DNA of 64,000 nt from Phycisphaerales bacterium (GCA_020847375.1 JADLCB010000014.1:124001-188000), one strand, 5' to 3'. Numbered from the stretch's first letter, positions 44,598 to 53,377 are shown. Notes: generated by a model not told the origin, from the sequence alone. A program made the numbers and translations.

Positions 44598-45260
44598 CTA
44601 TGGTTGAATCGTTTGGTCCAACTGGACAAGGCATTGTTCCAGATCTTTGCGCATCAGGGCATCGGCTTGATCGGGTGAGGCGTTCACCATCGCTTCGATC
44701 AACTCGACGTGGTGATTCGGTTCGGCCGAGAGCACCGGCGGTATCAGGATTTCGACGGACAGAAACAGGCCGACGCGCAGAACTCGACGCAGCGCCTTGA
44801 CCAGGGCATCGCAACCGCTCAGCTCCGCCAGCGCCAGATGCAGCTCAACTTCGAGCTTATAGTCCTGCGGCGTCATGGGCGGGGTGGCATCGCTGAGACG
44901 GGCCAGTTGCATGATACGTGCCTTGGCGCGACGCAGTGGCAGGCCGCAGTACATTCGGGCAGCCTGGCATTCCAGCGCCAGACGCAGAACGACCTGATCG
45001 CGTACTTCCTGACGGTTGAGCAGCCGCACCTGCGTGCCACGTTTTCCGATGGGTTGCAAAAGCCCTTCGGACTGGAGACGCACGAATGCTTCGGCTGATG
45101 GGGCCAGACTTACCCCGACTTCATCGGCCACCTGACGGCGATTGAGCAATTGCCCGGGGACGAGCTGACGGTTGAGCATCTTTTCGAGCAGGTGATCGTA
45201 GATCTGGTCCGACAGGGATCGATCATCCCGATGCGTCGAAGGTGACAGAATCCTTGACAT
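44598..45260 (-). CDS. GntR-family regulator, FadR/FCD subfamily (second)
   Basis: 220 residues from ATG 45260. A winged helix (LSDQIYDHLLEKMLNRQLVP and VADEVGVSLAPSAEAFVRLQ) is followed by a helical FCD domain. The start at 45260 is chosen over 45296 because the promoter -35 box occupies 45291-45296. Its own operator-like palindrome is just upstream. The aminomutase-like gene follows 40 bases downstream, so the two form an operon at the end of the catabolic cluster. Confidence 0.85.
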   Translation of the reverse strand: MSRILSPSTHRDDRSLSDQIYDHLLEKMLNRQLVPGQLLNRRQVADEVGVSLAPSAEAFVRLQSEGLLQPIGKRGTQVRLLNRQEVRDQVVLRLALECQAARMYCGLPLRRAKARIMQLARLSDATPPMTPQDYKLEVELHLALAELSGCDALVKALRRVLRVGLFLSVEILIPPVLSAEPNHHVELIEAMVNASPDQADALMRKDLEQCLVQLDQTIQP

Positions 45261-45266
45261 GTCATA

Positions 45267-45296
45267 TGATATATCACGATGCACCTGTTTTGTCAA
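45267..45296 (-). promoter_or_regulatory. Promoter and operator of the second GntR-type regulator
   Basis: On the minus strand TTGACA (45296-45291), 17 bases, then TATATC (45273-45268) precede the ATG at 45260 by seven bases. The palindrome TGATATATCA (45267-45276) covers the -10 box. The layout is the same as for the GntR gene at 30335. Confidence 0.6.
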
Positions 45297-45374
45297 GTTG
45301 GTTTTCGTCGCGACGAATTATTGAGGTTAATGGCAGGTGGTGCGTGCTTTGAGCAAATCGTTTACATCAGGAGA

Positions 45375-45410
45375 TAAAAAAACGACGGCGTACTTGTGGT
45401 ACGTCGTCGT
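45375..45410 (-). terminator. Rho-independent terminator (minus strand)
   Basis: ACGACGGCGTAC (45382-45393) and GTACGTCGTCGT (45399-45410) pair at 11 of 12 positions with a 5-base loop. Read leftward, the stem is followed by a run of seven T. It probably ends the glycosidase-like transcript. The 350 bases between the GntR gene and the glycosidase-like gene otherwise hold AT-rich sequence with no gene I can support. Confidence 0.75.
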
Positions 45411-45611
45411 CCTCTCTCACTCTCTTCACCCGTATTATAGACCATGTCCAGTGATTACACAACAATTTATTTTCGACATTACGACGTTTATTAAGTGTAA
45501 AATGGGGAAACTTTGTCTTTGGAAAGGCTTGCGAGCGATCAAAACGAGGCCAAAATACAAGCGATTGTGTTGTGGTTGGCTGAACAAAGGCAGAAGCACG
45601 TATTTTGTTGA

Positions 45612-46700
45612 TCAGTTGACCGACCAGCGTGGTTTGCCCAACCACTGACGCAAAACCTGTTCAGCCGGTTTGCCGGCGGGTGTGTATCCGCGATCTGACG
45701 GCCCGCTTTTATCAGGTGGCCATTCCCAGATCATAAAACCGCCCAACTGCGGATTGCCCCACCAACTGAGGAAAAATCCTTCATACAGACGGCGTTGCAG
45801 GTCCAGATCGATGGGTTCCGTGGGGATGGTGTAGTCCCACGGCGTGCTGGCAGCATTGGCCAGTGAGCACCAGCCAACTTCCAGAAACACAAGCGGTTTG
45901 CCTTGTTTGGCTTGAAAAGCGAGCAGATTCCTTTGGATTTCCTTCCAGCGCTGCTGGATCTGTTCGATGGTGACCTGGCGGTTATCACCGAGTTTGTAGT
46001 AGCTGTTCATGCTGATCAGATCGAGCTGATCCCAGAACTTGATGGAGCTGTAATGATCCCAGTTGGCGGAGTAGGTTAGCCGGCCTTTGTAGGTTTTGCG
46101 GACATAATCAATGGTTTGGCGCCATTGATCGACTTGCGGCTCGCTGGTAACCAGCTCCGAACCGATGACCAGAACATCAACGCCGGTTGCCTGGGCGATC
46201 CAGGCGAAATGACCGATCATGTCGCGATACGAATCGAACCATTGCGGCCAACTGATGGGTTTGAGCGTGCCGCGCCACTCGTTGCCGCGTGGCGCATCCA
46301 GCAGCACAATGGGCATGAGGATGACGCGCAGACCTTTGTTTTTGGCGTGCTGGATCAGGTCGGTCAATTGTTCGGAGGTGGGGGTCATGCGCATATCGAG
46401 ATAGATATGGCTGCTGGTTCCATTTTCCTGGCGGGCATCAACCACCAGTAAAATTGTGTCGGCTCCGATGTCAGCGATTTGGTCGATGCTTTGCTTGTAG
46501 CGGTCGATCCAGTCCACGCGCTGAATCTGCATGCCGACACCGACCAAGGGAAGATCCGTGGTGGCCAGTGTGCGCGGTGGGCCGGATGGGCTGGTCGGAT
46601 CGGACGAAGCGTGTGCGTTGCGCTGGCCAAACAGTGTCAGGGCGCAAATCGCCAGAAAAACGGTGGTGGCAGCGATGATGATGACGCGATTGAGTCGCAT
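45612..46700 (-). CDS. Membrane-anchored TIM-barrel glycosidase-like protein (GH113-like)
   Basis: 362 residues from ATG 46700, with one N-terminal hydrophobic segment (VIIIAATTVFLAICALTLF) as anchor or signal. The rest reads as a clan GH-A barrel: VGVGMQIQRVDWIDRYKQSI, VDVLVIGSELVTSE with a likely acid/base Glu at the end of strand 4, LDLISMNSYYKLGD, and KPLVFLEVGWCSLANAAS with a likely nucleophile Glu at strand 7. This matches the GH113 (beta-mannanase) pattern best; the polysaccharide is unknown. A TTG at 46742 in the same frame is a less likely start. It acts outside the cytoplasm. Confidence 0.7.
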   Translation of the reverse strand: MRLNRVIIIAATTVFLAICALTLFGQRNAHASSDPTSPSGPPRTLATTDLPLVGVGMQIQRVDWIDRYKQSIDQIADIGADTILLVVDARQENGTSSHIYLDMRMTPTSEQLTDLIQHAKNKGLRVILMPIVLLDAPRGNEWRGTLKPISWPQWFDSYRDMIGHFAWIAQATGVDVLVIGSELVTSEPQVDQWRQTIDYVRKTYKGRLTYSANWDHYSSIKFWDQLDLISMNSYYKLGDNRQVTIEQIQQRWKEIQRNLLAFQAKQGKPLVFLEVGWCSLANAASTPWDYTIPTEPIDLDLQRRLYEGFFLSWWGNPQLGGFMIWEWPPDKSGPSDRGYTPAGKPAEQVLRQWLGKPRWSVN

Positions 46701-46834
46701 GGAGTCCAAAGCAAAGCATAAATAGTGCCTGCCTGCAATCAACCACGGAGGCGGAAAATTTGTGGCCGGGGTTTGAAGAAAAGGTATTGTCGATGGCGGG
46801 AGGGACGAGGTCAGATAGCGCGGGCAGGCAAAAA

Positions 46835-48187
46835 CTAGAGCGGGTTGGGGGTTGGGTTTTCCTGGCCGCCGACCAGAAAAATGCTGTTTTTCCCGGATCG
46901 TTTTGCGCCGAACATCAGCGCTTGATCGGCGGCATTGATCAATTCGGGCACGTTGCTGGCATCGTAGGGATAGACAGCCAGCCCGCCGGAGATGGTCAGA
47001 CTGCCGTGGCCTTGCGGGCCGAGAAAGGGGTATTCCTGGCTGGACAAGTTGCGCTTGAAACGATCCAGAATCTGCATGATGTTGTGCGGCACGCGCGAGA
47101 CGGGCGTGCTGGTGGATTGGCGCGGTTGGCGCGGGCCTTCCTTTTCCCAGAAGACAACGGCAAATTCATCGCCGCTGACCCTGGCGACCAGATCATGATC
47201 GCGACAGCAGCGTTTGATGACGGATCCGGTCTGACGAAGGATTTCGTCGCCGATCACGTGGCCGTAGGTGTCGTTGTAGTTTTTGAAATTGTCAATGTCG
47301 AACATCAGCAGCGTGACGGGAAACCGCAGCGCTCGCGCTTTTTCGACGATACGCGAAAGAAAATGACGGAAGTAGCGACCGTTGTACAGGCCGGTCAATT
47401 CATCGGTAATCGCCAGTTTCTGCAGGGCACTGTGACGCTGTTGCAGAAGGATAAGTTTGGCCAGTGGCTCAGCCAGTTGATCCAGAAAACGGCGGGGGAT
47501 GGTTTGATCTGCATCGTGGGTCAGATGCAGATATAAAATGCCCAACGATTCAGTTTCATGATGAATCGGATGCGACAGCAGCACGGAATCATCAGTGCTT
47601 TGCGGTGCGGGCTTATCCGGTGCGACCAGCTCCAGGCGCATATCCGAGCCGAGTTGTTCGTTCAGCAATTGCACGGCCCCGGCAGGGGCATCGGAGGGAT
47701 ATTGAAGCTGGGCATCGAGCATGAGGTCTGATACGTCAGCGACCAGCAGGGAGGCCGGGTCAGGCGGCGTGGCGCGAGCGACGTGAACCGGTTGGTCAGT
47801 CTGCCCTTCATCAGCCAGATGAAGCGAGATACTACCCAAAATCCGCTGCAGTTCCTGTGGTGTCGAGGGGTTGATCAGGTAGTCATCGCAACCATATTCC
47901 AGCATTTGACGCGAAACGGGTTCAAGCGTTGGCGAGCCGAACAACAGCAGGCGGGCAGGGCCGGCGATGCTGCGCAGCGCCTGCACCGCAGCCTGGGCAC
48001 GGCGCGCGACAGGCTCGATGGCGGCTAGAACCGTCGTGAAGTGACCGGCAGCCAGTTCGGCAATGCCGTCAAAAACGGTGTGGACGGTCATGATCTGCGC
48101 TCCGGGCAGCGCCTGGCTGGCAGCAGCATACATCTGGCGATCATCGTCGCCGATCAGTAGGAGTTGTTCCTGAAGTATGCGGGCCAT
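46835..48187 (-). CDS. Receiver-like/GGDEF protein (diguanylate cyclase candidate)
   Basis: 450 residues. An N-terminal receiver-like domain (about 1-125, LLLIGDDDRQMYAAASQALP; YGCDDYLINPSTPQEL) has Asp-rich strand 1, but the usual phospho-acceptor position reads AAIEP, so phosphorylation is doubtful. A GAF-like middle is followed by a GGDEF domain from about 265 (LAITDELTGLYNGRYF, LMFDIDNFKNYNDTYGH). The active site reads VSGDEFAVVF, Ser replacing the first Gly, and an inhibitory RxxD site (RDHD) lies five residues before it. Cyclic-di-GMP synthesis is likely. Encoded beside another receiver-like protein. Confidence 0.85.
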   Translation of the reverse strand: MARILQEQLLLIGDDDRQMYAAASQALPGAQIMTVHTVFDGIAELAAGHFTTVLAAIEPVARRAQAAVQALRSIAGPARLLLFGSPTLEPVSRQMLEYGCDDYLINPSTPQELQRILGSISLHLADEGQTDQPVHVARATPPDPASLLVADVSDLMLDAQLQYPSDAPAGAVQLLNEQLGSDMRLELVAPDKPAPQSTDDSVLLSHPIHHETESLGILYLHLTHDADQTIPRRFLDQLAEPLAKLILLQQRHSALQKLAITDELTGLYNGRYFRHFLSRIVEKARALRFPVTLLMFDIDNFKNYNDTYGHVIGDEILRQTGSVIKRCCRDHDLVARVSGDEFAVVFWEKEGPRQPRQSTSTPVSRVPHNIMQILDRFKRNLSSQEYPFLGPQGHGSLTISGGLAVYPYDASNVPELINAADQALMFGAKRSGKNSIFLVGGQENPTPNPL

Positions 48188-48263
48188 TGCAGTCTCTTGG
48201 TCATTCAGCGCCGCAGCGCTGGTTGGCAGTCACATTATACGCGGATCGATAATTCTGTTCGTC

Positions 48264-48950
48264 CTAAAAATCGGGTTGATCCTGAAGCAGGGCACGCAAT
48301 TCCTCGGCGGTGAGAATTGGTTCGCCCATGGGATGATCCATCGTGCCGAGCTGGTATCGATCATCGGGTTGGTCCGCGAGTTTGTCTTTGCCAATCATAT
48401 TTTCTGGATGTTCGCGCGGGTTGTCGATGGCGCGATCAACCGGTCTGGCCGGTGCCGATCGGTTGCGGGCAGCCGGATCAGTCGGTTGCGGAGTCGGCGG
48501 GGTGATTGGCTCATCCGGCGGAGCTTCCTCCAGTTCCACCTCCGGCCCCAGTGATTCATCAGGGACCTGACTGCCCAGACGCGGCCCGCTGATACGATGC
48601 AGACCATCGTCGGCGAGCAGCCCATCAGCCCCAAGCCGCAATGCCTCGGCCAGCGAAGACTGGCGGCCTTCCATGTCAGTCAACCAGATATCAATATGAC
48701 TGAATCGTTTTTTGATGGTGGCGATGAAGATCAATTCTTCGGTAAACAGGCTGTTCAGGCTGATGATCAGGGCGCGATAGACCAGCGGTCGCTGGCAAAG
48801 TTCGGCCATGGCGGCGTAGGGGTCTTCCAGCTCGGCGCATTGAAAGCCCATGCGCGACAGTGAAGCCCGCGGTGCCCCGCGGCAGGAGGAATTGCCCACA
48901 ATCAGGGCTTTGCCCACGGGTCTGGAAATTGGTATGGATGTACCGGACAT
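48264..48950 (-). CDS. Receiver-like hypothetical protein with disordered tail
   Basis: 228 residues. The first 115 look like a degenerate response-regulator receiver (KALIVGNSSCRGAPRASLSR, YRALIISLNSLFTEELIFIA, ALRLGADGLLADD) without the phospho-acceptor Asp. A Pro/Glu/Asp-rich linker follows, then the tail PILTAEELRALLQDQPDF. It is 76 bases upstream of the receiver/GGDEF gene on the same strand, so the two may be co-transcribed and act together. No enzyme domain is present. Confidence 0.6.
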   Translation of the reverse strand: MSGTSIPISRPVGKALIVGNSSCRGAPRASLSRMGFQCAELEDPYAAMAELCQRPLVYRALIISLNSLFTEELIFIATIKKRFSHIDIWLTDMEGRQSSLAEALRLGADGLLADDGLHRISGPRLGSQVPDESLGPEVELEEAPPDEPITPPTPQPTDPAARNRSAPARPVDRAIDNPREHPENMIGKDKLADQPDDRYQLGTMDHPMGEPILTAEELRALLQDQPDF

Positions 48951-49186
48951 CCCGCTCCCGAAAAGTCAGTTTTGCATCGCAAACAAGGCCGCATACATCA
49001 TACCCGCGCCCCGATGGGGGGCAATTGGCGATCGGTGCAGGATTGGAAATAAGACAGCGGGTTTTGATGAAAAGGGAAAAGAATAACGCGCCTGCCAGCC
49101 GAGGGGGCTGTAACGGCTGGCGGGGTGCGCATATCGTGGGTCTGGCCAGGCGAGGGAAGGGCCTGTGCTGAGCTTCGGGCGACAAC

Positions 49187-49888
49187 TTAGCTGAGCTGCA
49201 TGCGCGATTCCTCGGGGGTCACTGATTTTTGCAGATATCCTTTCAGCGCCACCGGATCGAAGTAGATTTTATTGCGGCCGGTGCGAACCAGATGCTGATG
49301 GCGGAGCTGGGTGAGCGCCAAGCTGACCGTTTCGCGGGCTGTGCCGATGAACAGAGCAAGCTGTTCGTGGGTGATGTTCAGGCGAATTCCATTGGGTGTC
49401 GGTTGGGCGGCCGGCGAAGCAGCGAAGCGCAAAATCGCCTTGACAAGTCGACGCGGGATATCGTCGAAAATCAGGCTGGTTATTTCCTGGATGAAGTGGG
49501 CTGATAGCCAAGCCAGCAACTGACAGAGCTGAACGGCAGCGGCAGGGGCGGCTTGAAGAGCTGGCAGAAACTGATCAACACTGAGTCGCAATAACACTGT
49601 AGGCTCGACTGCCACTGCTTCCTCAGCGATGGGTACCGTCTGCGCCAGGGCAATGATACCGAACCATTCCGACGGGCCGAGAATGGTTAGAAGCCGGCGG
49701 CGCTGATTTTCCAGCAGATAGTGCAGGTGGACCTGCCCTTGGAGGATATAATGCACATACTTGTTGGGCGGGTCGGATCCATAAATTTGTCCACCCTGGG
49801 GTAAAACAATGCGCTGAACAGGGTTGGCGGGATTCTCGAAAATCTGGCGAATGGCTTCGGTTTCTTTTTTGCGGTCGTAGGTATTCAT
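49187..49888 (-). CDS. Crp/Fnr-family transcriptional regulator
   Basis: 233 residues: a cyclic-nucleotide-binding-like beta barrel (about 30-140, VHYILQGQVHLHYLLENQRR and LGPSEWFGIIALAQTVPI), a dimer helix, and a Crp helix-turn-helix (LNITHEQLALFIGTARETVS, recognition helix ETVSLALTQL). There is no N-terminal cysteine cluster as in FNR, and the cAMP site is not conserved enough to name the ligand. It is monocistronic. The upstream AT-rich gap contains inverted repeats that could be its own site. Confidence 0.9.
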   Translation of the reverse strand: MNTYDRKKETEAIRQIFENPANPVQRIVLPQGGQIYGSDPPNKYVHYILQGQVHLHYLLENQRRRLLTILGPSEWFGIIALAQTVPIAEEAVAVEPTVLLRLSVDQFLPALQAAPAAAVQLCQLLAWLSAHFIQEITSLIFDDIPRRLVKAILRFAASPAAQPTPNGIRLNITHEQLALFIGTARETVSLALTQLRHQHLVRTGRNKIYFDPVALKGYLQKSVTPEESRMQLS

Positions 49889-50004
49889 AAAGTTATCACT
49901 TCATGAGATTTATTCGGCGATCGGATCACTCGAATTGACGTGAGCTGCCCATACTTATTTCGACATATTATATCACGTGGAATTATGAAATTTCCATAAA
50001 ATAA

Positions 50005-50033
50005 ATTATGCGGATATTGGCATACCGCATAAT
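50005..50033. promoter_or_regulatory. Inverted repeat in the AT-rich control region
   Basis: ATTATGCGG (50005-50013) and CCGCATAAT (50025-50033) are perfect 9-bp arms around an 11-base centre. They lie between the divergent Crp-like gene and the exported protein gene at 50181. It may be a regulator site or a hairpin. No T run follows, so it is not a usual terminator. Confidence 0.5.
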
Positions 50034-50180
50034 AGTTAACGGCCGTAATATGGATAAGTTGCACACGCCTTGCGATTCGTTCCGCAGCGAAGTGTGAATT
50101 TGGAGCGCTTGACGCAATTGGGTCATTGCGTCGATGATTCACCGTGCGGTTTACACGTGAAATCCAGTTTTGGAGAGTCC

Positions 50181-50702
50181 ATGAACGTTAAACAACAAAT
50201 GGTCTTTATCATCGGGATGATTGCGCTGGCACTGGCGGGTGGGGCTTTGGCTCAGGAGAGTGCCCCGACGACTCAACCAAGCTCGTCCGCCGATCAGTTG
50301 CTGGATCGGATGCTCAAGTCTGGAAGTGCAAACGAAACGCTGGCACCTGCCACCAATGAGTCGGCGGACGATACCGCGCGTGATTCGTCCGCGGTAGCGC
50401 CGGAAGCGTCCAAAGTTACGGTCATGCGCGAAGGGAGCCATATTGTCGATCGCGCGGGCCGTTTGTCGCCCAGTCGCGATGGTCAGCAGATGCTGTTTGT
50501 TTTTGAATCCGATGGTCAGGCGCTGCAAGATCCGCCGATGACGGTTCTACCGAGTTTGAAGTTGATGGACATGGAATGGGCCAGGCAGACCAAAGGCCCG
50601 GATACCAAATTCCGGGTCACGGGCATGGTGACAGAATACAAGGGGCATAATTATATTTTGCTGGACAAGGTTGTTGTTATCACCGAACCCCAGGTTCAAT
50701 GA
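50181..50702 (+). CDS. Exported hypothetical protein upstream of the BatA-like gene
   Basis: 173 residues from ATG 50181, chosen because GGAGAG lies just upstream and the product then begins with a signal peptide (MVFIIGMIALALAGGALAQE). A Thr/Gln/Pro linker and a helix (ADQLLDRMLKSGS) are followed by a beta-rich C-terminal domain (FRVTGMVTEYKGHNYILLDK) that has the look of an OB fold. The stop overlaps the start of the next gene by four bases (ATGA), so they form an operon. I recognise similar layouts from planctomycetes, but the function is unknown. Confidence 0.65.
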   Translation: MNVKQQMVFIIGMIALALAGGALAQESAPTTQPSSSADQLLDRMLKSGSANETLAPATNESADDTARDSSAVAPEASKVTVMREGSHIVDRAGRLSPSRDGQQMLFVFESDGQALQDPPMTVLPSLKLMDMEWARQTKGPDTKFRVTGMVTEYKGHNYILLDKVVVITEPQVQ

Positions 50703-52321
50703 TTTTTTTAGCTCCTGCGTGGCTGGGTTTACTGTTGCCCTGGGCGCTGCTGGCGTTGTGGTTGTTGCGTCGCAGCAAGCGTAGTGCGCCCGTTCCGTTT
50801 GTAGCCCTGTGGCGGACGGAACATGATGCGGCACCCGTCATTCGCCGGCGCTTTGAATTTCCACTTCATCTGATACTGATTCTGCTGGCGCTGGGGTCGA
50901 TCATTCTGGCAGCAGCAAAGCCGGGAATACGTTGGTCAACCGTCGTTGGTCAACCCGTGTGGTTGATTGTCGATACCGGCTTGGGAATGTCGGCAGCGCA
51001 GGATCAAACAACGATTGCTTCGTCGCTGGTGCAGGAGGTGGCGAAAAAATTGCGGGCAACGGGTAATTTGCAGCAGCCCGTTAACCTTGTGATTGTACCG
51101 GGCCAGGGCGCGCAACGGATCAACCTGAACGATCTGGCTGGGCTGGCTGAACAATTACCATCGACTGCGATTGATACACAGCAGATGGTTGAGTCAACCG
51201 TGCGTCAGGTGCTGGAACAGGCCGATGCGCCGGTGATTGTGGTGTCCAACCACAAGTTGGGGGTGAATGATGACCGACTGATGCAGCAATCATCATCACA
51301 TTTATCTGACAATGCAGGAATTGTTGCCGCTTCGGTTGCGGATGGTGCGCCAGCTCAGCTCATGGTTCGCGTGGTGAATCAGTCGGGGCAGACAGCGGGA
51401 CGACTGCTGATCAATCATCAACCGCCGGTTGATATAACCCTGCCACCACCCGGGCAGATGCGCAATTATTTTGTTGATCTGCCGGAGCCGTTGCCGGTGG
51501 TTATGCAGATCAAACTTGAACCGGATGATGAGCTGACGATGGATAACCAGTGGTGGCTGGTGCAGCAGCAGCGTGCGCCTCGGATTGAAATCGATGGTCA
51601 AGTGCCGTCGTTTGTGAAGAGGATGGTACAGGTGTATCAGGCGCAGCACCCGGCTGAGGCGCAAGCGCTGCAGATCTGGGTCAGTGCTGCGAATTGGCAG
51701 TCGGCTGCGTCAATCGCGCCAATGGTAATTCTGGCAGGCGGGAGCAGCGGGCATCAGGTTGAAGGGGCTGTCGAAGTTCGGCCGCATGCGCTGAGCAGCG
51801 ATATCGATTGGGAAAAAGTTTTCCATCAACCGGTAACGGTGACTCAATTGCCTGATGATGGATGGAGCGTTGTCTTGCAACGATCCGGCCAGGCACTGCT
51901 GGCGACCAAAGAAAATCCGCGGCGTGTCTGGATCGGGTTTGACCAGTCATTCATGGCAGATCAACCGGCCTTCGTCATCCTGTGGGCCAATATTTTCGAT
52001 TGGCTTGGTGGTGAAGGGGATGACTGGAAAAGCGAAGAACCACATGATCTTGGTCAGTCGTGGCAACGCATTACACCGGCGGTGTTGCCGGCGGGGGTTG
52101 AACCCGGATGGGTGACGGGCGTTTATCAGCAGGATGGACAGCTTCTGGCGATCAATGCCCGGGGGAGGATATGGGGTGAACCAGCACCATCTGACGGATT
52201 AGGGCATTTGGACCGATGGGCGCAGAGCGGCGGGTATTGGGCGTTGCAGCCGATGCTGGCGCTTTTGGCGCTGGCGCTGGTGTTATTGGCGACCGGTTGC
52301 TGGCCAAGGGCTGGTGAATAA
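50699..52321 (+). CDS. BatA/VWA-like membrane protein
   Basis: 540 residues. The N-terminus (FLAPAWLGLLLPWALLALWL, then a second helix FPLHLILILLALGSIILAAA) is the BatA 'aerotolerance regulator' N-terminal domain. A von Willebrand A-like domain follows, but its metal site reads VWLIVDTGLGMSAAQ instead of DxSxS, so metal binding is doubtful. A beta-rich region and a late glutamine-amidotransferase-like barrel segment (WIGFDQSFMADQPAFVILWANIFDWL) precede a C-terminal helix. Related planctomycete proteins occur with MoxR ATPases, but none is adjacent here. It starts in the stop of the upstream gene. Function unproven. Confidence 0.75.
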   Translation: MIFLAPAWLGLLLPWALLALWLLRRSKRSAPVPFVALWRTEHDAAPVIRRRFEFPLHLILILLALGSIILAAAKPGIRWSTVVGQPVWLIVDTGLGMSAAQDQTTIASSLVQEVAKKLRATGNLQQPVNLVIVPGQGAQRINLNDLAGLAEQLPSTAIDTQQMVESTVRQVLEQADAPVIVVSNHKLGVNDDRLMQQSSSHLSDNAGIVAASVADGAPAQLMVRVVNQSGQTAGRLLINHQPPVDITLPPPGQMRNYFVDLPEPLPVVMQIKLEPDDELTMDNQWWLVQQQRAPRIEIDGQVPSFVKRMVQVYQAQHPAEAQALQIWVSAANWQSAASIAPMVILAGGSSGHQVEGAVEVRPHALSSDIDWEKVFHQPVTVTQLPDDGWSVVLQRSGQALLATKENPRRVWIGFDQSFMADQPAFVILWANIFDWLGGEGDDWKSEEPHDLGQSWQRITPAVLPAGVEPGWVTGVYQQDGQLLAINARGRIWGEPAPSDGLGHLDRWAQSGGYWALQPMLALLALALVLLATGCWPRAGE

Positions 52322-52334
52322 ACGGCGGATCAAT

Positions 52335-53003
52335 TCATGCGATGTAACGGGTTGGGTCGGCGACACCAGCCTGGGCAAAGCCCCGGCGGCGCAGGAGACA
52401 ACTATCGCAATGTCCACAGGCCCGGCCATCTGGGGCGGGGTCGTAGCAACTGTGCGTCAAACTGAAATCCACGCCCAGGCGGTGGCCGAGCTGAATGATC
52501 TGCGCCTTGCTGAGATGTAATAGCGGGGCGTGAATGGTGAAGTTATCCAGCGTCGTGCCGGCACGAGCGGCAGCCTGAAATGCCTGAATAAAAACCGGCC
52601 GGCAGTCAGGATAACCGCTGAAATCGACCGCGTTGACACCGATGAACACATCGGAAATTTTCAGGACTTCGGCCCAGGCCAGGGCGTAACTGAGGAAAAT
52701 GGTGTTGCGCGCCGGCACGTACGTGATGGGGATGCCGGGTTGATCAACCTGATCGTGGGGGACGGCGATATCCGCCGTCAAAGCGCTGGCGCCGAATTGG
52801 CGCAGGTCGATCGTGACGAGGCGATGTTCGACGACGTTCATCGACCGGGCGATAAGCTCAGCAGCGCGCAGCTCGTGATGATGGCGCTGGCCGTAATCGA
52901 AGGTCATGGCGTAGAGCGGGGCAAAGCCCTGATCGCGGGCGATGGCCAGGCAGGTGGCTGAATCCAGACCGCCACTGGTTAAAACGATTGCGCTTTTGGG
53001 CAT
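52335..53003 (-). CDS. queC: 7-cyano-7-deazaguanine synthase
   Basis: Converts 7-carboxy-7-deazaguanine to preQ0 with ATP and ammonia, in queuosine tRNA modification. From ATG 53003 the 222 residues start [20 protein letters not shown], with the SGGLDS ATP-pyrophosphatase loop in the usual place. Zinc ligands are in [21 protein letters not shown] longer frame reaches 53141, but that N-terminus is the translated MITE, so it is rejected; ATG 53021 is possible. Neither start has a clear ribosome site. No queD, queE or queF is in the window. Transcribed convergently with the BatA-like gene. Confidence 0.95.
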   Translation of the reverse strand: MPKSAIVLTSGGLDSATCLAIARDQGFAPLYAMTFDYGQRHHHELRAAELIARSMNVVEHRLVTIDLRQFGASALTADIAVPHDQVDQPGIPITYVPARNTIFLSYALAWAEVLKISDVFIGVNAVDFSGYPDCRPVFIQAFQAAARAGTTLDNFTIHAPLLHLSKAQIIQLGHRLGVDFSLTHSCYDPAPDGRACGHCDSCLLRRRGFAQAGVADPTRYIA

Positions 53004-53067
53004 GGGTGAATTGTCAATCATAGCAGCAGGCAAGTCGAGCGCAACCGGCGCGATTGGGTCAATGATC

Positions 53068-53209
53068 CAGGGTAAACGCAAGTAGGCGTCCGATAGGCAA
53101 TCTCTTACGAGCCGCGACCGTCTGGGAGCGGTGATCGGCACAAAACCGCTCCCTGACGGTCGCGGCTCGTTAATACATCGACCCTCGCGGGTTACATACG
53201 AAAGCCCGG
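53068..53209. mobile_element. MITE-like element, copy 3 (142 bp, with 10-bp target duplication)
   Basis: The left terminal repeat CAGGGTAAACGCAAGTAG (53068-53085) is intact; the right one (53192-53209) has six mismatches. The GC-rich hairpin core is as in copies 1 and 2. The direct repeat GTCAATGATC at 53058-53067 and 53210-53219 is exact. It lies between clpC and queC, starting about 65 bases before the queC start codon, where the queC promoter should be. Confidence 0.85.
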
Positions 53210-53260
53210 GTCAATGATCCGTGCCGGCCAAGCGCAGGGTTGCGGACGATTCAACGATCC

Positions 53261-53291
53261 GGCCCCCGCGACGAATAAGGTCACGGGGGCC
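53261..53291. terminator. Hairpin downstream of clpC
   Basis: GGCCCCCGCGAC (53261-53272) and GTCACGGGGGCC (53280-53291) pair at 11 of 12 positions with a 7-base loop, about 90 bases beyond the clpC stop. No T run follows on the minus strand, so termination strength is uncertain. Confidence 0.5.
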
Positions 53292-53377
53292 AGAACAGGT
53301 AGTGACACCGACTTTCAAAAGGGCATCATGAGTTGTCGTTTTCAACGTATCACGATGATCCGTGCAAGCGGCGGCGA

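Noticed and set aside
45337-45648. A 103-codon + strand frame between the GntR and glycosidase-like genes
   Set aside because: It crosses the terminator hairpin and overlaps the end of the glycosidase-like gene, with no family similarity.
50005-50040. Possible dif (XerCD) site, because of the GCATAAT sequence
   Set aside because: The arms are 9 bases with an 11-base centre instead of 11-6-11, and the right arm does not continue as a dif half-site.
50145-50165. A second parS-like sequence (TTTACACGTGAAA)
   Set aside because: It has an extra base in one arm and is not palindromic, so it fails the parS consensus.
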